64,000 nucleotides of DNA from Acrocarpospora phusangensis (GTDB taxonomy: Bacteria; Actinomycetota; Actinomycetes; Streptosporangiales; Streptosporangiaceae). Positions 47,073 through 55,040 of the stretch are shown here, piece by piece (positions within the stretch are counted from its first letter, which is position 1; each line of letters opens with the position of its first letter). The notes beneath the pieces are model-generated. The model was not told the origin of the DNA. It was given only the letters and a program-made list of their open reading frames with translations, and did no database searches. Made by a program: the position numbers and the translations under genes. Location of the stretch: assembly GCF_016862995.1 (NCBI RefSeq), contig NZ_BOOA01000004.1, positions 62,001 to 126,000 on the forward strand, in the 5' to 3' direction.

Positions 47073-47312
47073 ATGGCTCATTCGATCACGCTGTACGGCA
47101 AGCCGGGCTGCCACCTCTGCGAGGACGCCCGCGCGATCATCGCCCGGGTGGCCGGGGAACTGGGCGTGCCGTGGGAGGAGCGCGACATCACCGCCTCCGC
47201 CGAGGACCTGGCACGTTACGGGGAGATGATCCCGGTGACGGTGATCGACGGGGTGCAGCACGACTTCTGGCGGGTGGACGAGGCCCGGCTGCGGGCGGCC
47301 CTCTCCGGTTGA
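47073..47312 (+). CDS. Glutaredoxin-family (DUF836-like) protein
   Basis: A 79-residue thioredoxin-fold protein. The redox motif is GKPGCHLCEDA with Cys13 and Cys16. The later cis-Pro region is MIPVTVIDG, as in the small glutaredoxin-like family of actinobacteria. Its physiological partner (mycothiol or another thiol) is unknown. ATG 47073 has GGAG close upstream; the frame is open further 5'. It is divergent from rex, whose operator lies in the shared region, and convergent with the ABM gene. Confidence 0.87.
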   Translation: MAHSITLYGKPGCHLCEDARAIIARVAGELGVPWEERDITASAEDLARYGEMIPVTVIDGVQHDFWRVDEARLRAALSG

Positions 47313-47318
47313 CGCCGG

Positions 47319-48740
47319 TCAGCGGAACGCGGACGGCAGCGGCACGACCTTCGCCGCGTTGACGTTCAGTTCGATCACGTTGGTGGCCAGCACGAGCGCC
47401 TGCCGTTCGGTCGCGAACCGCTCCATGTGCGGCTGCCGCTGGTGCTCGGAGAAGGCCACCTCGTCGCGGTAGAGCTCGTAGACGATGCGCTGCAGCGGAG
47501 CCGACTTGACGGCGTGGCAGACGAAGACGAGCGTGTCCGGCTCGTTCGACTGGACCGCTTCGACGGTCTCCTCGGCCAGCTTGTCGAACGCCTCGCCGGA
47601 GCCGTCCAGCAGGGTGAAGACGGTCAGCAGGCCGTAGATGTTGGGGGACGGCTTCGGGGACTGCTTGGCCGGCGCGGGCATCGGGGCGGCGCCCGGGTAG
47701 AGCACGCCGGTGGCCGGCATGTTGTATTCGGGGACGGCGGGCTGGGGGGCGGGCATGCCGTACTCGGGGGTGCCGCCGCCGAAGCGGTCGGCGGGCATCA
47801 TGGTGCCGGTCATCGGGCCGCCGAAGTCCGGTCCGGGAGGGCCGGGGGGGCCGGGCGGGCCGCCGAAGCCGCCGGTCTGCATCCGGGCGGCGTAGTCCAC
47901 CTCGCCGGTCTCGCCCGCGCGGTACTCGGCCACCAGGTCGCCGAGGCCGGAGCGGCGGGGCGGGAACTCGGGTTCCGGCTCCTGGGCCTGCCTGCGGCCG
48001 TATCCCTGCCAGTCCTGCTGGGGCGGAGGCTGTTGCTGCTGCGGGGGCGCCGGCTCGTCCTCCTCCTCGTCCTCGTACGGGGCGAGCGGCCGGGCCACCG
48101 CGTACCAGATCGCCCCGGACAGGCCGCCCAGCAGGGCGACCACGAACGGGCCCGGCACGGTGAGCAGGAGCGCGCCGATCACGGCCAGTCCGGTCGGGGC
48201 GAGCACCACGGTGGCGTTCATGTTGTCGGCGTCGTAGTCGTCGCCGCCGCGCCAGCGGGCCACCGCCACCATCATGGCGACCAGCAGCGTCAGCACCACG
48301 ACCCCGTGCACGCCGCGCAGCAGCCACTCCGGCCAGAGGTCCCAGAACTCGTTGCCGGTGGGCAGTTCCTTCTTGAACCCGCCCGCGACCGGGTCGATCA
48401 GCATGATGACGCCACCGACCACGGTGAGGCCCCCGCCCAGCAGCCAGCCGGAGAACCGCGCCGAGCGCTTCTCCGCCAGCAGCTGGATCAGCCCGACCGA
48501 CAGCCACAGCGGCGCCAGCAGCGCGCCGCCGATCTGGTAGATCCGGAAGGTGAGCGGCCCGAACCCGAGCAGGTTCCCGACCGTGACCGCGCCCAGCGCC
48601 AGGCAGAGCGCCGCGGTCGTGATGGCCCAGGCGGTCAGCCAGCCGGACGCTTCTTCCCGCAGCCGCCCGACCAAGGCGCCCGTGGTGATGGCGGCCAGCA
48701 CGGCTCCGCCGAAGGCGATGACAGCAACTAGAACTTCCAT
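47319..48740 (-). CDS. Membrane protein fused to a C-terminal ABM domain
   Basis: A 473-residue fusion. Six or seven membrane helices fill residues 1-215 (from MEVLVAVIAFGGAVLAAITT). A Pro/Gln/Gly-rich disordered linker spans about 220-370, including a PPGPPGPPGP run. An antibiotic-biosynthesis-monooxygenase-like ferredoxin fold closes the protein (LLTVFTLLDGSGEAF, IVYELYRDEVAFSEHQ, HMERFATERQALV). ABM domains are small oxygenases or haem-degrading proteins, here presumably cytoplasmic. AAGGA lies 5 nt before ATG 48740. It is divergent from bldN across about 150 bp. The function is unknown. Confidence 0.85.
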   Translation of the reverse strand: MEVLVAVIAFGGAVLAAITTGALVGRLREEASGWLTAWAITTAALCLALGAVTVGNLLGFGPLTFRIYQIGGALLAPLWLSVGLIQLLAEKRSARFSGWLLGGGLTVVGGVIMLIDPVAGGFKKELPTGNEFWDLWPEWLLRGVHGVVVLTLLVAMMVAVARWRGGDDYDADNMNATVVLAPTGLAVIGALLLTVPGPFVVALLGGLSGAIWYAVARPLAPYEDEEEDEPAPPQQQQPPPQQDWQGYGRRQAQEPEPEFPPRRSGLGDLVAEYRAGETGEVDYAARMQTGGFGGPPGPPGPPGPDFGGPMTGTMMPADRFGGGTPEYGMPAPQPAVPEYNMPATGVLYPGAAPMPAPAKQSPKPSPNIYGLLTVFTLLDGSGEAFDKLAEETVEAVQSNEPDTLVFVCHAVKSAPLQRIVYELYRDEVAFSEHQRQPHMERFATERQALVLATNVIELNVNAAKVVPLPSAFR

Positions 48741-48889
48741 GGTGGTCCTTATGCTGCCGGACATTACCTTCCTACCGGTAGCCGATGCCCCAGGTAGGGT
48801 CTCCTCCGCCCGGGCCATAGACAGCGGGGGGGTTGGTTCCTAGAGTGTGCAAGCACGCCGACTTCCCCTTCCCCGTATGGGATATCCGG

Positions 48890-49540
48890 ATGCCGAACAC
48901 GTGGCCGTTCGCCGGGATCGCTCCTCCGGCTTCCGCTGGAGCGATGCAGACCGCGCCCATCGAGCCGAGCACCATCCCGCTCTCGCCGGAACACGACGAG
49001 ATGCGCACGCTGGTCCTGCGCGCCAAGACCGGTGACACCGAAGCGTTCGGCATGCTCTACGACCGCTATGTGGAGCTGGTCTACCGCTACGTCTTCTTCC
49101 GAGTCGGGTCGCACACCCTGGCCGAGGATCTGACCAGCGACACCTTCCTGCGCGCGCTGCGCGGCATCGCCGACTTCACCTGGCAGGGCCGGGACTTCGG
49201 GGCCTGGCTCGTGACAATCGCCAGGAATCTGGTGACAGACCATTTCAAATCAGGCCGAAACCGCCTAGAAGTCTCCACCGCCGAGATCCTCGACACCCCG
49301 CTCGACGGCCCGCACATCCCCGAGAACGCCGTGGTCACCAACATGGTGAACGAGCACGTGATGCGCGCCGTCCAGCAACTCGGACCCGAACAGCAGGAGT
49401 GCGTGATCCTCCGCTTCCTGTACGGCATGTCGCTGGCCGAGACCGCCCTCGTGATGGGCAAGAAGGCCGGCGCGATCAAGGCGTTGCAGTTCCGTGCGAT
49501 CAAGGCCCTGGCCCGGGCACTGCCGAAGGATCTCGGTTAA
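48890..49540 (+). CDS. bldN: ECF-type sigma factor BldN
   Basis: About 216 residues. Region 2 holds LYDRYVELVYRYVFFRVG and FTWQGRDFGAWLVTIARNLV, and region 4 holds LGPEQQECVILRFLYGMSLAET, then KKAGAIKALQFRAIKALAR. These match Streptomyces BldN nearly residue for residue. BldN directs RNA polymerase to aerial-hypha genes. The immediately downstream rsbN-like gene confirms the call. The start is uncertain: ATG 48890 has a weak GGGA, while ATG 48944 and a TTG at 48833 are alternatives. All give an N-terminal extension shorter than the ~86-residue pro-sequence of S. coelicolor. Confidence 0.92.
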   Translation: MPNTWPFAGIAPPASAGAMQTAPIEPSTIPLSPEHDEMRTLVLRAKTGDTEAFGMLYDRYVELVYRYVFFRVGSHTLAEDLTSDTFLRALRGIADFTWQGRDFGAWLVTIARNLVTDHFKSGRNRLEVSTAEILDTPLDGPHIPENAVVTNMVNEHVMRAVQQLGPEQQECVILRFLYGMSLAETALVMGKKAGAIKALQFRAIKALARALPKDLG

Positions 49541-49637
49541 GACACGTACCGTAACCTAGGCCGCCTGCGCGTCGTTGGGCAGGACGCAGGGCGGGGATCA
49601 TCCGGTTGTCCGGGGCTGTCGAGGCGCGGGAGCGTTC

Positions 49638-50318
49638 ATGGGGTGGTGGCGACGGTGGCGCGCCGGTCGCTTCTCCGGCGAGGTCGTGGCGCGCCTGGGA
49701 GACTTCAGCCACCGGCTGGGCACCGGCCCGCGGGCCGAGTTCCGCGCCCGGCTGCGTGACGAGCTGCTCAAGACCCACGAGAACGAGCGCGTCACCGCCG
49801 AGCAGCCCCCGCACGACCGCCCGGCCATCAGCACCGTGTCCCGCTGGGTGCTGATCCGGCCCTGGGCCGGTCTGGGCGCGATGATCGTGGCCACGCTGAG
49901 CACGGCCATGGTGACGTACACGACCGTCCCGGGCGACCTGCTCTACCCGCTGAAGCGGGCGGCCGAGTCGACGCTGCTGACCTTCACCACCGACGACGCG
50001 GACCTGGCCGACCGGCAGATGACCGCGGCCAAGGCGCGGGCCGGGGAGGCGGCGGCGCTCTTACAGGCGGCCACGCCCGACCGGCAGGAGCTGCTCAAGG
50101 AGACCCTGCAGGACATGGACAGCACCACGCGCGCCGCCCTCAACCGGGTCAAGCCGCGCACCCGGGTGGACGCCAAGGAGCAGGCCAAGGTGCGCAAGTT
50201 CGCCCGGGAGCAGCGCAACCGGATCGAGCCGATGCTGCCCAAGATGGACCAGGAGAACCGCGAGCGCGCCAACGAGTACCTGGTCTTCATCGACGGGTAC
50301 ACGGTGAGCGGCTACTAG
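49638..50318 (+). CDS. rsbN: RsbN-like transmembrane anti-sigma factor (DUF5667)
   Basis: A 226-residue protein. A cytoplasmic N-terminus (about 1-75) has an anti-sigma-like helical stretch (FSHRLGTGPRAEFRARLRDELL), followed by one membrane helix (LGAMIVATLSTAMVTYTTVP) and an external DUF5667 domain opening with PGDLLYPLKRAAESTLLTFT. In Streptomyces RsbN holds BldN inactive. GGGAG lies 5 nt before ATG 49638, about 97 bp after bldN. Its position and fold make this the cognate anti-sigma factor. Confidence 0.88.
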   Translation: MGWWRRWRAGRFSGEVVARLGDFSHRLGTGPRAEFRARLRDELLKTHENERVTAEQPPHDRPAISTVSRWVLIRPWAGLGAMIVATLSTAMVTYTTVPGDLLYPLKRAAESTLLTFTTDDADLADRQMTAAKARAGEAAALLQAATPDRQELLKETLQDMDSTTRAALNRVKPRTRVDAKEQAKVRKFAREQRNRIEPMLPKMDQENRERANEYLVFIDGYTVSGY

Positions 50319-50383
50319 ACCGTCATACGCCGCTAACAGCGCGTACGCGTTCCTGTCCCACCCGGCGGTTAAGCTGATGGGCT

Positions 50384-51256
50384 ATGAGGCGGCTACTGAG
50401 ACGGCAGGACCCGGCGGAGATCGCGGCCGAGGCGGCGGGCGCGATGTCCCCCGCGGCGCCGCCCCCGCCGGTCGAGCCCGACCTCACGGCGGCGGCCTTC
50501 TTCGACGTGGACAACACGATGATCCGTGGCGCGTCGATCTACCACTTCGCCAGGGGGCTGGCCTCGCGCGGCCTGTTCACCACGCGTGACCTGGTCAAGT
50601 TCGCGCTCGGCCAGGCCATGTTCCGGGTCAGGGGCGACGAGAACCCCGAGCACGTGGCCAAGGCCAAGGAGATGGCGCTGGCCTTCGTCGCCGGGCTCAA
50701 GGTCGACGACGTGGTCCGGCTCGGCGAGGAGATCTACGACGAGGTGATGGCCGACCGCATCTGGTCGGGCGCCCGCGCCCTCGCCCAGGCCCACCTCGAC
50801 GCCGGCCAGCGCGTCTGGCTGGTCACGGCCACCCCGGTGGAGCTGGCCCAGGTCATCGCCCGCCGCCTGAGCCTCACCGGCGCGCTCGGCACGGTCGCCG
50901 AGACCGACCAGGGCGCCTACACCGGCCGCCTGGTCGGCGACCTCCTGCACGGCCCGGCCAAGGCCGACGCCGTCCGCGCCCTGGCCCGCCAGGAGGGCCT
51001 CGACCTCACCCGCTGCTCCGCCTACAGCGACTCGGCCAACGACCTCCCCATGCTCTCCATCGTCGGCCACCCCTACGCCATCAACCCCGACTCCGAACTC
51101 CGCGACCACGCCCGAGAGCAGGGCTGGGGCATCAAGGACTTCCGCACCGGCCGCAAAGCCACCATGATCGGCCTCCCCGTGGCCGCCGCCGCCGGCGCCG
51201 TCGCAGGCGGCGTAGCCGCCGGAATCGCCCTCCGCAAGCACTACAAAACCCACTGA
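50384..51256 (+). CDS. HAD-IB family phosphatase with C-terminal membrane helix
   Basis: A 290-residue haloacid dehalogenase-type phosphatase. Motif I is [20 protein letters not shown] (catalytic Asp near 39), motif II is in [10 protein letters not shown] and motif IV in [15 protein letters not shown]. The cap resembles SerB/CicA-type enzymes. A Gly/Ala-rich hydrophobic helix ([18 protein letters not shown]) near the C-terminus may anchor it. Homologues follow bldN-rsbN in Streptomyces. The substrate is unknown. The ribosome-binding site is weak. Confidence 0.9.
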   Translation: MRRLLRRQDPAEIAAEAAGAMSPAAPPPPVEPDLTAAAFFDVDNTMIRGASIYHFARGLASRGLFTTRDLVKFALGQAMFRVRGDENPEHVAKAKEMALAFVAGLKVDDVVRLGEEIYDEVMADRIWSGARALAQAHLDAGQRVWLVTATPVELAQVIARRLSLTGALGTVAETDQGAYTGRLVGDLLHGPAKADAVRALARQEGLDLTRCSAYSDSANDLPMLSIVGHPYAINPDSELRDHAREQGWGIKDFRTGRKATMIGLPVAAAAGAVAGGVAAGIALRKHYKTH

Positions 51257-51395
51257 ACACATCTCGCCGTCATCCGGCGCCGTCATCGCAGGTGACGCTT
51301 CCCGCCGCATCGGCGACGACCGGGTGGCCTCGCGCGGCCAGAGGTTCGGTGGCCTGGCCGGTGCCGCCAAGAGCGGCCGACCCAATCAGTTGGAC

Positions 51396-51528
51396 CTCTG
51401 ACCGAAAGGAATGGCCCCGTCCCCTCCCCCCTGAGCGAAACGAATGGCCCCGTCCCCTCCCCTCTGCGCGAAACGAATGGCCCCGTCCCCTCCCCTCTGC
51501 GCGAAAGGAATGGCCCCGTCCCCTCCCC
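51396..51528. repeat. 33-bp tandem repeat array (4 copies)
   Basis: The motif CGAAA(G/C)GAATGGCCCCGTC plus CCCTCCCC recurs with its ATGG at 51411, 51444, 51477 and 51510, exactly 33 bp apart. The array fills the middle of a 351-bp gap (51257-51607) between the HAD gene and the convergent plsC. On the minus strand each unit reads as three G-runs (GGGGAGGGGACGGGG). The period is a multiple of three, so both strands stay open and encode 11-residue repeats, but no start site or family supports a gene. Confidence 0.8.
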
Positions 51529-51607
51529 GCGGCAGGGAATTTTGGCGCCGGGGCGGCGAGGAGGAGTGCGGCGGTAGACGGCGCCGGATTACGGCGGCCA
51601 GCCCCTA

Positions 51608-52423
51608 TCAGCGTTGGAAGGCCGGGCCTCGGCGGGTGCGGAGGGTGTCCAGTTGGTGCTGGATGGTTTCGCGGACGTGGTCGGTGATGTTGAAGAGGGT
51701 CATGGGGTCGTCGGCGTCGGCCTGGTCGGTTTTGATGGGGTCGCCGAACTCGATCATCCACTTGGACGGCAGAGGGACGAGGCCGAGGGGGCCCAGCCAG
51801 GGGAAGAGCGGTGTCATCGGGAGGTAGGGCAGGCCGAGTGTCCGGGCCAGCAGGCCGAAGTCGCCGATCTTCGGATAGATCTCCTCCGCGCCGACGATCG
51901 CGCACGGCACGATCGGCACCCCGGCCCGGATCGCCGACGCCACGAACCCGCCCCGCCCGAACCGCTGCAGCCGGTACCGCTGGCCGAACGGTTTGCCGAT
52001 GCCCTTGAAGCCCTCCGGGAACACGCCCACGAGTTCGCCCTGACGCAGTAACCGGTCGGCGTCCTCCGGGCAGGCCAGCGTGTGGCCGGTCTTCCTGGAC
52101 AGGTGCCCGAGGAAGGGCAGGCGGTAGACGAGGTCGGCGGCGAGCAGCCGTACCGGGCGGTGGGCTTCGTCGTGGAGGGCGACCTGGAGCATGAGCGCGT
52201 CCAGGGGCAGCGTGCCGGAGTGGTTGGCGACGACGAGGGCGCCGTCGGCGGGCAGCAGCTCCAGGCCGGAGGTCTCCACCCGGAACCAGTGCCGGTAGAG
52301 CGGCCGGAGCAGCTCCAGCACCACGGTGTCGGTGAGCTCGGCGTCGTAGCCGAACTCGTCCACCTCGTACTCGCCGGCGATCCGCCGCCGCAGGAACGCG
52401 AGCAGCTCGGGCAGGTCCTTCAC
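51608..52423 (-). CDS. 1-acyl-glycerol-3-phosphate acyltransferase family protein
   Basis: A 271-residue membrane-associated acyltransferase of the PlsC family. The acceptor motif is ANHSGTLPLDALML, an H-x6-D spacing rather than the canonical H-x4-D. The second motif is GVFPEGFKGIGK and the third is VPIVPCAIVGAEE. It probably acylates lysophosphatidate or a related lipid. GTG 52423 overlaps the stop of the epimerase gene as GTGA, giving an operon; the frame upstream of 52423 is shadow. It is convergent with the HAD gene across the 33-bp array. Confidence 0.88.
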   Translation of the reverse strand: MKDLPELLAFLRRRIAGEYEVDEFGYDAELTDTVVLELLRPLYRHWFRVETSGLELLPADGALVVANHSGTLPLDALMLQVALHDEAHRPVRLLAADLVYRLPFLGHLSRKTGHTLACPEDADRLLRQGELVGVFPEGFKGIGKPFGQRYRLQRFGRGGFVASAIRAGVPIVPCAIVGAEEIYPKIGDFGLLARTLGLPYLPMTPLFPWLGPLGLVPLPSKWMIEFGDPIKTDQADADDPMTLFNITDHVRETIQHQLDTLRTRRGPAFQR

Positions 52424-53442
52424 CGGACGAGTCCCGCGAGCGCGTCGAACACGGCGAGCGGCAGGTTGCCGGTGAGCCCCCGGGAGCGCAGGAAGTCGTC
52501 GTACGCGGAGGCGGTGTCGTACGTGAGGTTCCAGCCGAGTTCGGCCCGCAACCGGGTGGAGTCCACCGCGCGCCCGTGGCTCATCAGCGCGACCTGCTCC
52601 GGCGAGAAGTCCAGCCGTTCCAGCCCCCGGGCCAGCTCCCCGAGGAGCCGGAACGCCGGGGCGGGCACGGGGAGTGTGGGCCGGCCGGCCCGCCGTACGC
52701 ACTGGGAGAGCAGGAGCACGCCGGATCCGGCGGCGTTGAACGTGCCGGGATGGTCCTCGGTGGCGCTCCTGCGCAGGACCTCGACCGCGTCGTCCTCGTG
52801 GATGAACTGCAGCCGGGGGTCGAACCCGAGCACGGTCGGCAGCACCGGCTGCGTGAAGAAGCGGGTGAGCGGCGAGTCGACCCCGGGGCCCATCAGGTTG
52901 GCGAACCTGAGCGTGGTCACGGCCACGTCCGGTCGCCGCCGCGCGAACCCGCGGACGAACCCCTCCACCTCGACCGCGTCCTTGCCGTAACCGGAGGACG
53001 GCGGTTCCGCGGGGTCGGTGGACTCGGTGTAGACCGCGGGGTCCAGGGGCGAGGAGCCGTACACGGCCGTGGTGGAGCGCACCACGACACGGCGCACCGT
53101 GCCGGAGCGCTGGCAGGCCGCCAGCACCTGCATGGTGCCGATGACGTTGTGCTCCTTCATGGCCGACCGGCTCCGGGCGGGCCCGCTGAGCAGGCTCACG
53201 TGCACCACGGTGTCGATGTCGGCCGTGGCGATCACCCGAGCCAGGTCGGGGGAACGCAGATCGACCCGGACGAACTCCAGGGAGTCAGGGAGTTGGGCGC
53301 CGCCATCGCGCTCGCCCCGCGGCGACGTCGGCGGCACCGTGTCCACTCCGATGACCCGGACGGCCGGGTCGCCCGCGAGCACGGCGGCCACTCGGGCGCC
53401 GACGTGCCGGCCGACCCCGGTGACCAGGACGGTGTGGGTCAA
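52420..53442 (-). CDS. NAD-dependent epimerase/dehydratase family protein
   Basis: A 340-residue extended short-chain dehydrogenase. The nucleotide motif is LVTGVGRHVGARVAAVLAG (G-x2-G-x2-G-like), with RSTTAVYGSSP and the catalytic YGKDAVEVEGF (Y-x3-K) later. It probably acts on a nucleotide sugar or sterol-like substrate, which cannot be named. It is coupled to the downstream acyltransferase and follows the bS22 gene on the same strand. Homologues occupy the same position in Streptomyces. Confidence 0.9.
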   Translation of the reverse strand: MTHTVLVTGVGRHVGARVAAVLAGDPAVRVIGVDTVPPTSPRGERDGGAQLPDSLEFVRVDLRSPDLARVIATADIDTVVHVSLLSGPARSRSAMKEHNVIGTMQVLAACQRSGTVRRVVVRSTTAVYGSSPLDPAVYTESTDPAEPPSSGYGKDAVEVEGFVRGFARRRPDVAVTTLRFANLMGPGVDSPLTRFFTQPVLPTVLGFDPRLQFIHEDDAVEVLRRSATEDHPGTFNAAGSGVLLLSQCVRRAGRPTLPVPAPAFRLLGELARGLERLDFSPEQVALMSHGRAVDSTRLRAELGWNLTYDTASAYDDFLRSRGLTGNLPLAVFDALAGLVR

Positions 53443-53496
53443 TGCCGCCTCGCAGGATGCACGGTCGCTCGCCCGCAGGGGCGAGCGGCTCCGTCG

Positions 53497-53595
53497 TTAC
53501 TTCTTGTTTCTGCGCTGAATACGGGTCTTCTTCAGCAGCTTGCGGTGCTTCTTCTTGGCCATGCGCTTGCGACGCTTCTTGATGACAGAGCCCAC
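53497..53595 (-). CDS. Small ribosomal protein bS22 (AURKAIP1/COX24 domain)
   Basis: A 32-residue, extremely basic protein ([20 protein letters not shown], then [12 protein letters not shown], with GTG as start codon). It matches the small actinobacterial ribosomal protein bS22 first seen in mycobacterial ribosomes, which binds near the decoding centre. GTG 53595 is preceded by a G-rich stretch. The gene lies 54 bp upstream of the epimerase gene in the same direction. It is short but the sequence is diagnostic. Confidence 0.93.
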   Translation of the reverse strand: MGSVIKKRRKRMAKKKHRKLLKKTRIQRRNKK

Positions 53596-53751
53596 GGGAC
53601 CCCCAGGAGTCGGTTGCCGAGCCGGCGTGCGCTCGCACACCGGCTCAACAGACTACCGGCGATCGGCCCTCGATCGCTCCCCCGGGGGGCTCCCGCGGGG
53701 TCACTAATGAACCATCGCCTGGTGAGCGCTGGTTCCGCCGCCTCGGTCAGT

Positions 53752-53955
53752 TCATCCAGCCTCGATGAAAGCATCCCTCAGATAGTCGTGGACCGCCTGT
53801 TCGGGCACTCTGAAGGATCGGCCTACCCTGATGGCCGGCAACTCACCCGAGTGCACGAGCCGGTACACCGTCATCTTGGACACCCGCATGACTGTGGCCA
53901 CCTCGGCCACCGTCAGGAACTTCACCTCGCTGAGAGGTCTTTCGCCTGCACCCAT
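53752..53955 (-). CDS. BldC-like helix-turn-helix (excisionase-family) protein
   Basis: A 67-residue MerR-like DNA-binding protein: VKFLTVAEVATVMRVSKMTV, then YRLVHSGELPAIRVGRSFRV and EQAVHDYLRDA. It resembles BldC and phage excisionases and corresponds by position to a BldC-like gene beside bS22 in Streptomyces. ATG 53955 has AGAGG 6 nt upstream; an in-frame start at 54003 is possible but unlikely. Targets unknown. Confidence 0.88.
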   Translation of the reverse strand: MGAGERPLSEVKFLTVAEVATVMRVSKMTVYRLVHSGELPAIRVGRSFRVPEQAVHDYLRDAFIEAG

Positions 53956-53968
53956 CGGACGCCTCTTC

Positions 53969-54018
53969 CGCACGTGTTTACGGGTTATCCCCACTGGTGC
54001 CATTGCTCACGCACGTGT
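53969..54018. promoter_or_regulatory. Paired CGCACGTGT motifs upstream of the BldC-like gene
   Basis: CGCACGTGT occurs at 53969-53977 and 54010-54018, 41 bp apart (about four helical turns), centred on the palindrome CACGTG. The pair lies 14-63 bp upstream of the BldC-like start. The 302-bp interval 53956-54257 holds no gene that I can see; this is its only clear pattern. Confidence 0.4.
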
Positions 54019-54257
54019 ACTGCCGTCAGCGTAAGTCGCGACCCCGAGAAGGCAAACCCCCCATTTCATCAGTCCTCGCGGGCTGGTGCCGCCGAAACCG
54101 GGAAAAACGCTGGCCAGCAGCCGGACCGTGCCCCTCGCCAAGATCTTGGAACGGACCAACTTCTCTCACATTAGAGTCGCCCAGGATCACAAAAAAGTTG
54201 GCAACCGGTCGACACACTGGTGCAAAAGCGGGCGCGAAATACCCCAAATGGGAGGTC

Positions 54258-55040
54258 CTAAAGCCCCGCGGTGATCCAAGCCAGCAGATACCGCGTCAAC
54301 GGACCGTAATATCTGGGGAGCACATTGTCATCTAGCGGCACAGTCACCGCGATTTTCCCCTCCGCCTCGCCGACGAACAGGCCGGGGTCGTTACTGTCCG
54401 CGAAGGCCACGGTCTCAATTCCGGCCTCTCCGGCGGCGCCCGCCCAGCCGTGGTCGGCGATCACGAAGTCCGGCCGCTCCTCGGCCAGCATCGCCCGCAT
54501 CGGCGTGGAGTCGTGGGTGTGCACCAGCGCGCCGCCGTCGTCCAGCAGGGCGACGTCGCCGACGTACCTGATCCGCCTGCGGCGGCCGAACGAGCCCGGC
54601 TGGTACGTCCAGCCCTCGGCCGGGCTGATCACGGTGGCGCCGCGCGCGGCGAGGAACCCGGCCAGCGCCAGGTGGATGACCATGATCCCGGTGGGGTGCC
54701 CGGTGGCCAGGGCGAACCGGGTGCCCGGACGGCTCAGGGCGGCGGCGATGCGGTCGCCCATGGCCTCGGTGGCGGCGACCGTGCGCTCGGGGTCGATGGT
54801 GTCCTGGCCGTACCGGTGGTCGGGGTCGGCGACGACGCCGGCCGACTTGGCCATCAGGGCCAGCACGTCCTTGTACGTCCAGGCGCCCTCGAAGGTGAGC
54901 CCGAGCAGATAGTGCGGATCGCCGACGGCCAGGGACCGGTAGTGGTCCAGGTTGTTGTCGCGGGGGGTGGCCACCTCCCCGGCTACCCGGGTAATGATCA
55001 GCTGCTCGATCAGCTCGTCGCGGGACGGGGCATTCGTCAT
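54258..55040 (-). CDS. Phosphatase-like protein of unknown function
   Basis: A 260-residue soluble protein, conserved beside acuC in actinobacteria and usually annotated as a phosphatase. Landmarks are the N-terminal RDNNLDHYRSLAVGDPHYLL, the middle FALATGHPTGIMVIHLALAG, and HTHDSTPMRAM and DFVIADHGWAGAAGEAGIE near the end. The last two carry the His/Asp residues likely to form an active site. I do not recognise a defined phosphatase superfamily motif. ATG 55040 overlaps the acuC stop as ATGA, so the two are cotranscribed. Confidence 0.82.
   Translation of the reverse strand: MTNAPSRDELIEQLIITRVAGEVATPRDNNLDHYRSLAVGDPHYLLGLTFEGAWTYKDVLALMAKSAGVVADPDHRYGQDTIDPERTVAATEAMGDRIAAALSRPGTRFALATGHPTGIMVIHLALAGFLAARGATVISPAEGWTYQPGSFGRRRRIRYVGDVALLDDGGALVHTHDSTPMRAMLAEERPDFVIADHGWAGAAGEAGIETVAFADSNDPGLFVGEAEGKIAVTVPLDDNVLPRYYGPLTRYLLAWITAGL

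Noticed and set aside
48833-48890. TTG start giving BldN 19 extra residues
   Set aside because: TTG is rare and the G-run abuts it without spacing. The 5' codons lack the usual bias. Kept as an alternative only.
51292-51687. Open frame through the 33-bp array encoding an 11-residue repeat peptide
   Set aside because: No ribosome-binding site, no signal or fold, and the frame overlaps the plsC 3' end. The repeats explain its openness. Left as a question in the findings.
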